Below are positions 17,223 through 25,477 of a DNA stretch of 64,000 bases, piece after piece; position 1 is the stretch's first letter; each line of letters starts with the position of its first letter. Location of the stretch: NCBI RefSeq assembly GCF_900129465.1, contig NZ_FSRA01000001.1:4094482-4158481 (forward strand), given 5' to 3'. The translations under genes and the position numbers were made by a program. Origin of the DNA: Chitinophaga niabensis. GTDB taxonomy: Bacteria; Bacteroidota; Bacteroidia; Chitinophagales; Chitinophagaceae. The notes under the pieces are model-generated. The model searched no databases. It was not told the DNA's origin and saw only the letters and a list, made by a program, of their open reading frames with translations.

Positions 17223-17996
17223 CTACGAGTTTTTTATCGAATTTTTAGGCGGCACTGCCAGTGAAAGGCCCACATATGCGATAAATACGAAAGGTACTGC
17301 TGCATAACGCAGTACAGGTATGCTTATCAGCGTAAGCACTACCAGCAGGAAGCGGGGCCAGTTATCTCTGAGGGAGAAATTCTTAAACTTCAGGCTGATC
17401 ATGGGATGTGCGCTCACCATCAGGTAGCAGAGTACAAAAATGATCCCGTACAATACCCAGATATTTTCCAGCCAGTGGGCCAGGTTATAAGGGTTGTATA
17501 ACATGATCAGCGGGAAGGAGGCTACCAGGAAGCCTACCGCTGGTGTGGGCACTCCTATGAAATGCTCGGACTGGCGGGTATCCAGGTTGAAAACTGCCAG
17601 GCGGTAAGCAGCAAAACAGGGGATCAGCAGGGCCGGCGCCAGGTTAAAGTAAGAAACATCAAATACATCCGGGCTTTGAAAATAAGCGCTGCGCAGCAGG
17701 CGGAACATGATCATACCGGGCACTACGCCAAAGGAAACCACGTCTGCCAGTGAATCCAGCTGTTTGCCTAATTCAGAAGAAACTTTGAGTAAACGGGCAA
17801 CAAATCCGTCGAAGAAATCGATGATCCCGGCCAGTACTACCAGTGCTGAAGCCCAGTAGATGGGTTCCGGATTGGTGACAACGTAATCTGTACCATTGAA
17901 TTCTGCGATATATTCCGGCGCATGTAGGATGAAGATAATGGCGAGTGCGCCACAAAAGAGATTGGACAGGGTAAGGATATTCGGAATTTGTTTCAT
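17223..17996 (-). CDS. pssA: CDP-diacylglycerol--serine O-phosphatidyltransferase
   Basis: A 257-residue multipass membrane enzyme that makes phosphatidylserine, the precursor of phosphatidylethanolamine. The CDP-alcohol phosphotransferase signature D-G-x2-A-R-x8-G-x3-D-x3-D is present as FDGFVARLLKVSSELGKQLD followed by SLAD. The protein begins PNILTLSNLFCGALA and has several hydrophobic segments up to the C-terminus. It ends close to purS and follows the aminopeptidase gene on the same strand, so the minus-strand genes may be co-transcribed. Confidence 0.95.
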   Translation of the reverse strand: MKQIPNILTLSNLFCGALAIIFILHAPEYIAEFNGTDYVVTNPEPIYWASALVVLAGIIDFFDGFVARLLKVSSELGKQLDSLADVVSFGVVPGMIMFRLLRSAYFQSPDVFDVSYFNLAPALLIPCFAAYRLAVFNLDTRQSEHFIGVPTPAVGFLVASFPLIMLYNPYNLAHWLENIWVLYGIIFVLCYLMVSAHPMISLKFKNFSLRDNWPRFLLVVLTLISIPVLRYAAVPFVFIAYVGLSLAVPPKNSIKNS

Positions 17997-18021
17997 CAGT
18001 ATTTTTTCGTTGTGCCAGAAT

Positions 18022-18048
18022 GGAAAGGGGGTGTTTCTCCCCCTTCCA
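18022..18048 (-). terminator. Hairpin after the aminopeptidase gene
   Basis: GGAAAGGGGG and CCCCCTTCC form a stem with one bulged base and a short TGTTTCT loop, between the aminopeptidase stop and the pssA start. The T-run on the minus strand is poor, so it may be a weak terminator or a processing site. Confidence 0.4.
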
Positions 18049-18055
18049 CAATATA

Positions 18056-19348
18056 TTACTTCTTCATTAAAGCTTCTATCTCATCCGCCGTAATGGGGAT
18101 GTTCTTCATCAGGTCCACATTCCCACCGGCTTTCAGCCAGATGTTGTTTTCAATGCGGATGCCCAGTTGTTCTTCTTCAATATAGATACCCGGCTCTACG
18201 GTAAGCACGGCTCCTTCCGGAATAGGCTGGAAGAAAGAAGGCCCGAGGTCATGCACATCCACGCCCAGGTGGTGAGAGATGCCATGGTACAGGTATTTAC
18301 GGTATGCAGGCGTTTCAGGGTCCTGGTTTTTGATATCCCCTTCTGTGAGCAGCCCTATCTTCACAAATTCTTTCCCTGCTTCCACGCCTACCATCTCATG
18401 ATATTTAGCGATGGTGATCCCGGGTTTGAGGATAGATTTGGCATAGTTATGCAGGTGGAGGCAGGCATTGTACACTTCGCGCTGGCGGGGAGTGAACTTT
18501 CCATTTACCGGTACGCTGCGGGTAAGGTCTGCATTGTAACCACCATAGGCAGCACCAAAGTCCATCAGGATCACTTCTCCGTCTTTACATTCGCGGCTGT
18601 TCTCCACATAATGTAAAGTACGGGCACGGTCGCCGGAAGCGATGATAGAACCATACGCTTCGCCAGTGGCGCGGTTGCGCAGGAATTCATGCAGGATCTC
18701 TGCGTGGATCTCATATTCAAATACGCCGGGTTTAATGAATTGTAAGAGACGGCGGAATGTTTTCTCTGTGATATCTATCGCCACCTGCAGTACTTTCACT
18801 TCCTCAGCTGTTTTCACAGCACGCAGCTCTTTCAGGAGCTTTGCGGCACGCAGGTAATTATGTAAAGGATAACGCTCCCTGAGTTCGGCAGCGTAACGGT
18901 AATCCCTTACCGGAACCAGGTTGGCCTTACGGTTGTTTTCGTTGGAATTGAGATAGATATTGGCAGCTTCATGGATCCATTGTTGTAAGAAAGCATCCAG
19001 GCTGTCCAGCCACACAATGGTTTGTATACCGGAAATAGCGGTAGCTTCTTCTTTGCGCAGACGGTGGCCATCCCATTTCTCTTTCAGTTCGTTCGGGCGC
19101 ACGAGCACCAGTACTTCACGGTGTTTAGGGTCCGGATTGCCGGGATATAATACCAGCATGGTATCTTCCTGATCGATACCGGTCAGCCAGTACAGGTCTG
19201 AATTCTGACGGAATGTAAAAAGTGCGTCCCCGTTAGTGGGCAGTTCGTCGTTTGAGTTGAAGATGGCGATGGAATCAGGCTGCATCTTTGCAGTAAAACG
19301 TTCACGGTTCTTGATAAAAAGCTGTTGATCCAGCGGCAGATATTTCAT
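18056..19348 (-). CDS. Xaa-Pro aminopeptidase (aminopeptidase P family)
   Basis: A 430-residue M24B metallopeptidase that removes N-terminal residues preceding proline. The N-terminal ~165 residues are the aminopeptidase P regulatory domain (FRQNSDLYWLTGIDQEDTML). The catalytic pita-bread domain shows the dimetal ligands: the Asp pair in MDFGAAYGGYNADLTRSVPV, His in HGISHHLGVDVHD, Glu in LTVEPGIYI and Glu in GIRIENN. There is no signal peptide, so it is probably cytoplasmic. Full length for PepP-type enzymes. Confidence 0.93.
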   Translation of the reverse strand: MKYLPLDQQLFIKNRERFTAKMQPDSIAIFNSNDELPTNGDALFTFRQNSDLYWLTGIDQEDTMLVLYPGNPDPKHREVLVLVRPNELKEKWDGHRLRKEEATAISGIQTIVWLDSLDAFLQQWIHEAANIYLNSNENNRKANLVPVRDYRYAAELRERYPLHNYLRAAKLLKELRAVKTAEEVKVLQVAIDITEKTFRRLLQFIKPGVFEYEIHAEILHEFLRNRATGEAYGSIIASGDRARTLHYVENSRECKDGEVILMDFGAAYGGYNADLTRSVPVNGKFTPRQREVYNACLHLHNYAKSILKPGITIAKYHEMVGVEAGKEFVKIGLLTEGDIKNQDPETPAYRKYLYHGISHHLGVDVHDLGPSFFQPIPEGAVLTVEPGIYIEEEQLGIRIENNIWLKAGGNVDLMKNIPITADEIEALMKK

Positions 19349-19612
19349 TGAATACTTTTTTCTGATGTATGAGGGCTCAAACTTACCAGAAAATCAGCAA
19401 CCTGCAAAACCTTATCCTTCCGGCTACTGTGGCCAAAGCTCACACAAAAGTTATAGTTGATTACCCCAAACTGATGCGTTATTAACAAATAATTATTCTC
19501 CCGGTCTTTTGATTTTCGCTTAAAATGAAATCGATAGAATTGAATAATATCTAAAAAACGAGGTTATAGCATGCATAATTTCATAAATTTTAATGGTGCA
19601 ACACCTATAAAA

Positions 19613-19642
19613 TTTGATAACATCAAAAAAAGCCTAGTTTTG
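19613..19642 (+). promoter_or_regulatory. pckA promoter (Bacteroidota type)
   Basis: TTTG at 19613-19616 and TAGTTTTG at 19635-19642 are exact matches to the Bacteroidota -33 (TTTG) and -7 (TAnnTTTG) elements with 18 bases between. The pckA ATG is 27 bases downstream, leaving a leader of about 20 bases. The remaining intergenic DNA (19349-19612) is AT-rich and shows no gene; it must also hold the divergent aminopeptidase promoter and any operator for pckA. Confidence 0.78.
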
Positions 19643-19668
19643 CCTATACACCAAAACAATCTTTCTTT

Positions 19669-21270
19669 ATGCAAATCAGCAGTGTAAGGGACACACTCAG
19701 GGAATTGCGGGAATTGGGCATAGAGAACACCGCGGACGTACATTACCAATTAACCCCGGAAGAGCTGACTGCTCAAACCCTGGCACGCAAGCAGGGTAGT
19801 CTTAGCGAAACGGGTGCATTGGTGGTGAATACCGGGGAGTTTACCGGCCGTTCTCCTAAAGACAAGTTCATCGTGAAAGACAGCATCACTGCTACGACTG
19901 TGAACTGGAACGATTTCAACCTACCGTTCTCTGCCGAAAATTTTGACCGGCTCTATCAGAAAGTGACCCGTTATTTTGCGGGAAAATCAGTTTGGGTGAG
20001 AGATTGCCAGGCATGTGCAGATCCGGAGTACCGGCTCAACATCCGGGTAATTACAGAAACCCCATGGGCCAGCCTCTTTGCCTACAACATGTTCCTCCGC
20101 CCTCATGAGGAAGACCTGGAGCAAATGGACCCTGACTGGACGGTTATCCAGGCGCCGGGCTGTATGGCAGATCCTGCTACAGATGGTACCCGCCAGCACA
20201 ATTTTGCGGTGGTGAACTTTACCAAAAAGATGATCCTCATTGGTGGCTCTGCCTATACCGGTGAGATCAAGAAAGGGATCTTCACTATCCTTAATTACGT
20301 ACTGCCGCATGAAAAGAATGTACTGAGCATGCACTGCTCCGCCAACCAGGGCCGCAATGGTGATACTGCTGTATTCTTTGGCCTTAGCGGCACCGGCAAA
20401 ACCACGCTGAGCGCTGATCCTGAACGTAAGCTCATTGGAGACGACGAGCATGGATGGACGAACAGCGGCGTTTTCAATTTCGAAGGCGGCTGTTACGCCA
20501 AAACCATCGACCTCAGCGAAGAGAAGGAACCACAGATCTTCCATGCCATCCGCGAAGGCGCATTGGTAGAGAACATTGGCTTCTTCCCCGGCACACACAA
20601 GATCAATTATGCAGATAAAACGATCACGGAAAACACCCGTGTTTCTTACCCGCTGCATTATATAGATAATGCCCTGGAACCTTCCATTGGCAGTCTTCCT
20701 AAAAACATTTTCTTCCTCACCTGCGATGCGTATGGCGTATTACCGCCCATTTCCAGGCTGAGCCCGGGACAGGCTATGTACCAGTTCATTTCCGGTTATA
20801 CGGCTAAAGTAGCAGGTACGGAAGCAGGTGTTACAGAACCTAAATCCACATTCAGCGCATGTTTCGGCGCACCGTTCCTTCCATTGCACCCTGCCCGTTA
20901 CGCGCAGATGCTGGGAGAAAGGTTGCGTAAGCATGAAGTGAATGTATGGCTCATCAACACCGGCTGGACCGGTGGCGCTTATGGCACAGGCAGCAGGATC
21001 AAACTGAACCTGACCCGCGCCATGATCAGCGCTGCATTGAAAGGAGAACTGGAAAAGGTAGCTTACAAAAACCACGAGGTTTTTGGCGTATCCATTCCTG
21101 AATCCTGCCCCGGCGTACCTGCAGAGATCCTGGATCCCCGTAATACCTGGGCTGATGGCGCAGCGTACGACAAACAGGCAAAAGACCTTGCAGGTCAGTT
21201 CGTTAAGAATTTTGAAAAATATGCAGCACAGGCCGATAAAGAGATCCTGGCTGCCGCCCCCAAAGCATAA
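19669..21270 (+). CDS. pckA: Phosphoenolpyruvate carboxykinase (ATP)
   Basis: A 533-residue ATP-dependent PEP carboxykinase, converting oxaloacetate to phosphoenolpyruvate for gluconeogenesis. Diagnostic motifs are ALVVNTGEFTGRSPKDKFIV, the substrate loop with MHCSANQG, the P-loop GLSGTGKTTLSADPERKLIG followed by DDEHGW, and LINTGWTGGAYGTG near the C-terminus. Length equals the bacterial ATP-type enzyme. It has its own strong promoter and a strong downstream terminator, so it is a single-gene unit. Confidence 0.97.
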   Translation: MQISSVRDTLRELRELGIENTADVHYQLTPEELTAQTLARKQGSLSETGALVVNTGEFTGRSPKDKFIVKDSITATTVNWNDFNLPFSAENFDRLYQKVTRYFAGKSVWVRDCQACADPEYRLNIRVITETPWASLFAYNMFLRPHEEDLEQMDPDWTVIQAPGCMADPATDGTRQHNFAVVNFTKKMILIGGSAYTGEIKKGIFTILNYVLPHEKNVLSMHCSANQGRNGDTAVFFGLSGTGKTTLSADPERKLIGDDEHGWTNSGVFNFEGGCYAKTIDLSEEKEPQIFHAIREGALVENIGFFPGTHKINYADKTITENTRVSYPLHYIDNALEPSIGSLPKNIFFLTCDAYGVLPPISRLSPGQAMYQFISGYTAKVAGTEAGVTEPKSTFSACFGAPFLPLHPARYAQMLGERLRKHEVNVWLINTGWTGGAYGTGSRIKLNLTRAMISAALKGELEKVAYKNHEVFGVSIPESCPGVPAEILDPRNTWADGAAYDKQAKDLAGQFVKNFEKYAAQADKEILAAAPKA

Positions 21271-21319
21271 CAGCCGCTTGGCTTTATAAATTCCTTCGTT
21301 CAATTACAATTTGGTTAGA

Positions 21320-21346
21320 GGGGCTGTCTGGCTGACAGCCCCTTTT
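21320..21346 (+). terminator. pckA terminator
   Basis: A perfect 9-bp stem GGGGCTGTC / GACAGCCCC (21320-21328, 21334-21342) with a 5-base loop, followed by TTTT. It lies about 50 bases after the pckA stop. Confidence 0.85.
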
Positions 21347-21365
21347 CCTTGTCCCCAATTTTCTG

Positions 21366-21373
21366 TACCTTTG
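21366..21373 (+). promoter_or_regulatory. folD -7 element
   Basis: TACCTTTG matches TAnnTTTG exactly, only three bases ahead of the ATG at 21377. No clear TTTG is found at -33. If used, the transcript would start at or inside the start codon (leaderless or nearly so). Confidence 0.45.
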
Positions 21374-21376
21374 CGC

Positions 21377-22264
21377 ATGCAAATTTTAGACGGTAAACTT
21401 GTTTCCAAGGCAATTAAAGATCAACTGGCGCTCAATGTAGCTGAACTGAAAGCGCAAGGCAAAAAGGTTCCTCACCTCGCCGCCATCCTGGTAGGCAACG
21501 ACGGAGCAAGCGAAACTTACGTAGCTTCTAAAGTAAAATCCTGTGCAGAGATCGGCTACCATTCCACGCTGCTGCGTTTCGATGACCACATTTCAGAAAA
21601 GCATCTGCTGGACCATATCAATATGCTGAATGAAAATCCGGATGTTGATGGTATCCTCGTGCAACTGCCATTACCTAAAAGCATCAACGAAGAACTGGTG
21701 ATCAACACCATCGATCCCAGTAAGGATGTAGACGGCTTTCACCCCATGAACGTGGGTAAAATGGTGAGCGGTCTCCCTACTTTTATTCCTGCTACTCCTT
21801 ACGGCATCATGCTGATGCTGGAGCATTATAATATAGAAACAAAAGGCAAACATGCCGTAGTGATAGGCCGCAGCCATATTGTGGGTACGCCCATGAGCAT
21901 TCTGCTGAGCCGCAACAGCAATCCCGGTAACTGTACCGTTACGCTTTGCCACTCGCAAACAAAGAACCTGAAAGAACTGTGCCTGCAGGCAGATATCGTG
22001 GTAGCCGCCATTGGCCGCCCCGATTTTGTAACGGGGGATATGGTGAAAGAAGGCGCGGTGGTAATTGACGTAGGGATCAACCGTGTAGCGGATAACACCA
22101 AAAAAAGCGGGTTCCGCCTTGTAGGTGATGTGAAATTTGATGAAGTAGCTCCTAAATGCAGCTTTATCACCCCGGTACCCGGAGGCGTAGGTCCGATGAC
22201 CATCGCAGCTTTATTGAAAAACACTTACCATTCTGCCATTGGCCAGAAAGGTAATCGTAATTAA
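21377..22264 (+). CDS. folD: Bifunctional methylenetetrahydrofolate dehydrogenase/cyclohydrolase
   Basis: A 295-residue FolD, interconverting 5,10-methylene-, 5,10-methenyl- and 10-formyl-tetrahydrofolate for one-carbon metabolism. Motifs are SETYVASKVKSCAEIG (catalytic Lys), VDGILVQLPLPKSI, DVDGFHPMNVG, and the Rossmann segment VIGRSHIVGTPMSILLSR with late FITPVPGGVGPMTIAALL. The start is the ATG at 21377, because the longer reading frame only adds terminator and promoter sequence. It is followed closely by queE. Confidence 0.95.
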   Translation: MQILDGKLVSKAIKDQLALNVAELKAQGKKVPHLAAILVGNDGASETYVASKVKSCAEIGYHSTLLRFDDHISEKHLLDHINMLNENPDVDGILVQLPLPKSINEELVINTIDPSKDVDGFHPMNVGKMVSGLPTFIPATPYGIMLMLEHYNIETKGKHAVVIGRSHIVGTPMSILLSRNSNPGNCTVTLCHSQTKNLKELCLQADIVVAAIGRPDFVTGDMVKEGAVVIDVGINRVADNTKKSGFRLVGDVKFDEVAPKCSFITPVPGGVGPMTIAALLKNTYHSAIGQKGNRN

Positions 22265-22272
22265 GGATCAAG

Positions 22273-22280
22273 TACCTTTG
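22273..22280 (+). promoter_or_regulatory. queE -7 element
   Basis: TACCTTTG, an exact TAnnTTTG match, lies six bases ahead of the queE ATG and just after the folD stop. No -33 TTTG is evident. Its presence suggests queE can be transcribed apart from folD with an extremely short leader. Confidence 0.42.
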
Positions 22281-22286
22281 TACCAT

Positions 22287-22907
22287 ATGCAAAGCACCGT
22301 TATACATACTGCCACATTACCTGTTATGGAATCTTTCTACACTATCCAGGGTGAGGGATTCCATCAGGGAAAGGCTGCTTACTTCATCCGCCTCGGCGGT
22401 TGTGATGTAGGCTGCGTATGGTGCGATGTAAAGGAAAGCTGGGATGCAGATAAACATCCGCAGCGGGATATTACAGGCATGGTACAGGAAGCAGCAGCAC
22501 ACCCCGGCCGGATTGCTGTTATCACAGGAGGGGAACCCCTGATGCATCACCTCGATGGCCTTACTAAAGCATTACACAAAGCGGGTTTCCGCAATCATAT
22601 TGAAACCTCCGGCTCCTCTCCCCTGAGCGGCAGCTGGGATTGGATCACCCTTTCTCCCAAAAAGTTCAAAGCCCCTTTACCGGAAGCCTGCAAACAGGCC
22701 AATGAGTTAAAGATCGTGATCTATAACAAATCTGATTTTGCATGGGCAGAGAAATACGCGGCCCTGGTTGGCAAACAGTGCAAGTTGTACCTGCAACCTG
22801 AATGGAGCCGCGCAGCAGAAATGACCCCGCATATCATTGATTATGTGAAGGATAACCCGCAATGGCAGATTTCCCTGCAGGTGCATAAGTATATCAATGT
22901 GCCTTAA
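22287..22907 (+). CDS. queE: 7-carboxy-7-deazaguanine synthase
   Basis: A 206-residue radical SAM enzyme that converts 6-carboxytetrahydropterin to 7-carboxy-7-deazaguanine on the way to queuosine. The iron-sulfur ligands are in GGCDVGCVWCD, giving C-x3-C-x2-C, which is the canonical radical SAM spacing. Other motifs are MESFYTIQGEGFHQGKAAYF, VITGGEPLMH and HIETSGSSPL, with a C-terminal LYLQPEWS. The start is the ATG at 22287; the upstream part of the frame overlaps folD. Its substrate would come from folE and queD at 60.4-61.5 kb. Confidence 0.93.
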   Translation: MQSTVIHTATLPVMESFYTIQGEGFHQGKAAYFIRLGGCDVGCVWCDVKESWDADKHPQRDITGMVQEAAAHPGRIAVITGGEPLMHHLDGLTKALHKAGFRNHIETSGSSPLSGSWDWITLSPKKFKAPLPEACKQANELKIVIYNKSDFAWAEKYAALVGKQCKLYLQPEWSRAAEMTPHIIDYVKDNPQWQISLQVHKYINVP

Positions 22908-22914
22908 GCGTACC

Positions 22915-22969
22915 AATCCCGTATCATTCCCGTATCATTCCCGTATCAATCCCGTATCCATCCCGTAGT
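22915..22969. repeat. 11-bp tandem repeat, five units
   Basis: Five consecutive 11-base units begin at 22915, 22926, 22937, 22948 and 22959: AATCCCGTATC, ATTCCCGTATC (twice), AATCCCGTATC and CATCCCGTAGT. The CCCGTA core is invariant and changes fall at the unit edges. They lie directly after queE and 165 bases ahead of the PorE-like gene. There are no spacers, so this is not a CRISPR. The rest of the 228-base gap holds nothing recognisable. Confidence 0.95.
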
Positions 22970-23135
22970 AAGGTGGGGTACCTGTCAAAATAGCAGCATC
23001 AGATCACCTCAAAAGCAGCTAAATACCGCAAAACACCTCAAATCCCCTCTTTTGATTTCTGCCATCCCCGCCAGAGATTTACTTTCACCGTACAGTACTT
23101 AAACCGCATAATTTATCGTTATTTAGTGATCGACT

Positions 23136-25013
23136 ATGAAACACTACCTGTTATTATTATGCTGCCTGATCAGCATCCGCCTCACGGCACAAACAGTCAC
23201 GTATGAAACGGCCGGCAAAAAAGCCCAGGCCTTCTTTGATCTGGCCATTGATGCCATGCGTGTTTATCAACCAAAAGAAGCGATCAAACATTTACAGGAC
23301 GCCATCAAAGCACAACCGAAATTTGCAGATGCCTACGGGCAGATGGGGCTTTCCTATGTAGAGCTGAAACAATATACCCAGGCCCTGGAAGCCTTTACCA
23401 AACTACAGGAACTGGCGCCCGGTGACCTGCGCAGAGTACGCCTGGCCAATGCAAAAGCACTTGCGGGCAACGGCCGTTTCAAGGAAGCGCTGGACATGGT
23501 GAACCAATTCATCGAAACATCCAAAGCTCCTGTTCCCAATGCAGATAAGCTGAAGAAGAACATGGAATTTGCTGTAACAACCACGCCTGTTCCCTTTCAA
23601 CCGCAGAACCTGGGAGATCATATCAATTCCGCAGACCCGGAATATTTCCCTTCCCTTACCATCGATGGTAAAACGTTGGTGTATACACGAAGAGTGAAAG
23701 GAAGGAATGAAGACTTCTTTATTTCCGCGAAAGACAGCATTCAATGGCAGCAGGCAAAAGATATGGGCGAACCTGTGAACTCCGCTTTCAACGAAGGGGC
23801 ACAGAATATTTCGCAGGATGGGGAAATGCTGGTGTTCACCGGCTGCGATTTCCCGGATGGGCGTGGCAGTTGTGATATTTATTATGCAGTTAAAACAGCG
23901 GAAGGCTGGCAGGCCCCAAAGAACATAGGCGGCGCTATCAATACCCGCGCCTGGGAATCCCAGCCCTGCCTTTCACCTGATAAACAAACATTGTACTTTG
24001 CCCGTGAAACAGATGATGCCGGTGCAGATATCTTTGTAAGCCAGCTGGGAAAAGACGGGCAATGGTCCCGCGCAGAAAAGCTGGGGCCGAATATCAATAC
24101 CCCCGGCCGGGAAACCACTCCTTTCCTGCATGCAGACGGGCAAACCCTGTACTTCGCATCCAACGGGCATCCCGGTTATGGCGGCCTTGATATCTTCTAT
24201 TCCCGCAAACAGGCGGATGGCAGCTGGGGGCCTGCTGTAAATCTTGGTTATCCCATCAACACCATAGAAGAAGATGCGAGCCTTGCAGTAGCCGCAGATG
24301 GCAAAACCGCTTACTTTGCATCAGACAGATCGGATAGCCGTGGCGCATTGGACATCTATAGCTTTGAATTGTACGAGGCGGCAAGGCCCTTACCTACGCT
24401 GTATCTGAAAGGATATGTGTATGATGCCAAAACAAATGCAAGATTAACAGCATCCCTTGAACTGATAGATCTGCAGAACAAGCTGACCATTGCCACGATC
24501 CGCAGTAATGAGAACGGAGATTTTATTGTGCCGCTCCCTACCGGGAAAGATTATGCCTTTAACGTAAATAAAAAAGGATACCTCTTCTATTCAGATAACT
24601 TCTCTTTAAAGGAAGTAAAAACAGGAGAACCGTTTGAAAAGAACCTTCCCTTGCAACCGCTGGAAGCAAATGCTGTAGTGATCCTCCGCAACATCTTCTT
24701 TGAAACAAAACAATACGCACTGCAACCGGCTTCTGCTACCGAGCTGGATAAACTCGTAGCCTTGCTGAAAGATAATCCTACCATGCAGATAGAGATCAGC
24801 GGGCACACGGACAATGTGGGCAGCGATGCAGATAATCAATTGTTGTCTGAAAACCGTGCTAAATCTGTTGTACAGTATCTCATTCAAAAAGGTATTGCGG
24901 CAGCGCGCCTGAAAGCAAAAGGTTTTGGTGAAACAAAAGCCATCGACACGAATGATACGGAAGCAGGCCGCGCACAAAACAGGAGAACAGAATTAAAGGT
25001 GATCAGTTTGTAG
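23136..25013 (+). CDS. PorE-like OmpA-family outer-membrane protein (TPR, β-propeller, CRD, OmpA)
   Basis: A 625-residue exported protein with signal peptide MKHYLLLLCCLISIRLTAQ. Domains in order are TPR repeats (~25-145), a PD40/WD40-like β-propeller with repeated blades such as SQDGEMLVFTG and SPDKQTLYFARE (~150-420), a carboxypeptidase-regulatory-like β-sandwich (~425-500), and a C-terminal OmpA peptidoglycan-binding domain (~515-625) with ISGHTDNVGSDADNQLLSENRA. This order is that of PorE, the T9SS periplasmic component of Porphyromonas. Many Bacteroidota have several paralogues, so whether this is the secretion-system copy cannot be decided here. sprA lies 23 kb away. Confidence 0.85.
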   Translation: MKHYLLLLCCLISIRLTAQTVTYETAGKKAQAFFDLAIDAMRVYQPKEAIKHLQDAIKAQPKFADAYGQMGLSYVELKQYTQALEAFTKLQELAPGDLRRVRLANAKALAGNGRFKEALDMVNQFIETSKAPVPNADKLKKNMEFAVTTTPVPFQPQNLGDHINSADPEYFPSLTIDGKTLVYTRRVKGRNEDFFISAKDSIQWQQAKDMGEPVNSAFNEGAQNISQDGEMLVFTGCDFPDGRGSCDIYYAVKTAEGWQAPKNIGGAINTRAWESQPCLSPDKQTLYFARETDDAGADIFVSQLGKDGQWSRAEKLGPNINTPGRETTPFLHADGQTLYFASNGHPGYGGLDIFYSRKQADGSWGPAVNLGYPINTIEEDASLAVAADGKTAYFASDRSDSRGALDIYSFELYEAARPLPTLYLKGYVYDAKTNARLTASLELIDLQNKLTIATIRSNENGDFIVPLPTGKDYAFNVNKKGYLFYSDNFSLKEVKTGEPFEKNLPLQPLEANAVVILRNIFFETKQYALQPASATELDKLVALLKDNPTMQIEISGHTDNVGSDADNQLLSENRAKSVVQYLIQKGIAAARLKAKGFGETKAIDTNDTEAGRAQNRRTELKVISL

Positions 25014-25021
25014 TGATAAAC

Positions 25022-25477
25022 ATGGCAACATTATTCCCCTTATCGGAGCATGCAACACTCCGCAGTGTATTACATAAGTTACAACCGGATACTCAACCGG
25101 TTTGGGGCATAATGGATGCGCAACAGATGATAGAACACCTGGACCTTATTGTACAATATACCTTCAGCGGGGAACAAACCCATGTATTTACGCCGGTGGA
25201 ACAGGTAGAAAAGGTAAAGCAGTTCTTATGGTCAGACAAACCATTACCGAGGCTGTTCAGGAATCCTGCCATGGGCGATGTGATCGTACAATATCCTGAC
25301 CTTAACACCGCCATTCAATCACTTTTCAAAACACTGGATGGCTTTCATCTGTATTATAAAGAACATCCTGCTTATGAAACAACGCACCCTATATTCGGGA
25401 TGCTGAACTACGAGGGCTGGTTAAGATTTCATCAGAAACACTTTCAACATCACCTTACACAATTCGGCTTATTATAA
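25022..25477 (+). CDS. DinB/DUF1569-like protein
   Basis: A 151-residue protein resembling DUF1569 members of the DinB/YfiT helical-bundle superfamily. Visible features are WGIMDAQQMIEHLDLIVQYT near residues 28-50, with the typical HL placed for a metal or stacking contact, and a C-terminal HPIFGMLNYEGWLRFHQKHFQHHLTQF segment containing the conserved W/H pairs. I use the ATG at 25022; the GTG at 25013 overlaps the preceding stop. The function of this subfamily is not established; a thiol or metal-dependent role is only a family-level guess. Confidence 0.75.
   Translation: MATLFPLSEHATLRSVLHKLQPDTQPVWGIMDAQQMIEHLDLIVQYTFSGEQTHVFTPVEQVEKVKQFLWSDKPLPRLFRNPAMGDVIVQYPDLNTAIQSLFKTLDGFHLYYKEHPAYETTHPIFGMLNYEGWLRFHQKHFQHHLTQFGLL

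Noticed and set aside
21311..21376. Longer folD starting at 21311
   Set aside because: The extra residues come from the pckA terminator and the TAnnTTTG element, and FolD proteins start at the later Met.
22915..22969. CRISPR array
   Set aside because: The 11-bp units are contiguous with no spacers and there are no cas genes, so it is a tandem repeat only.
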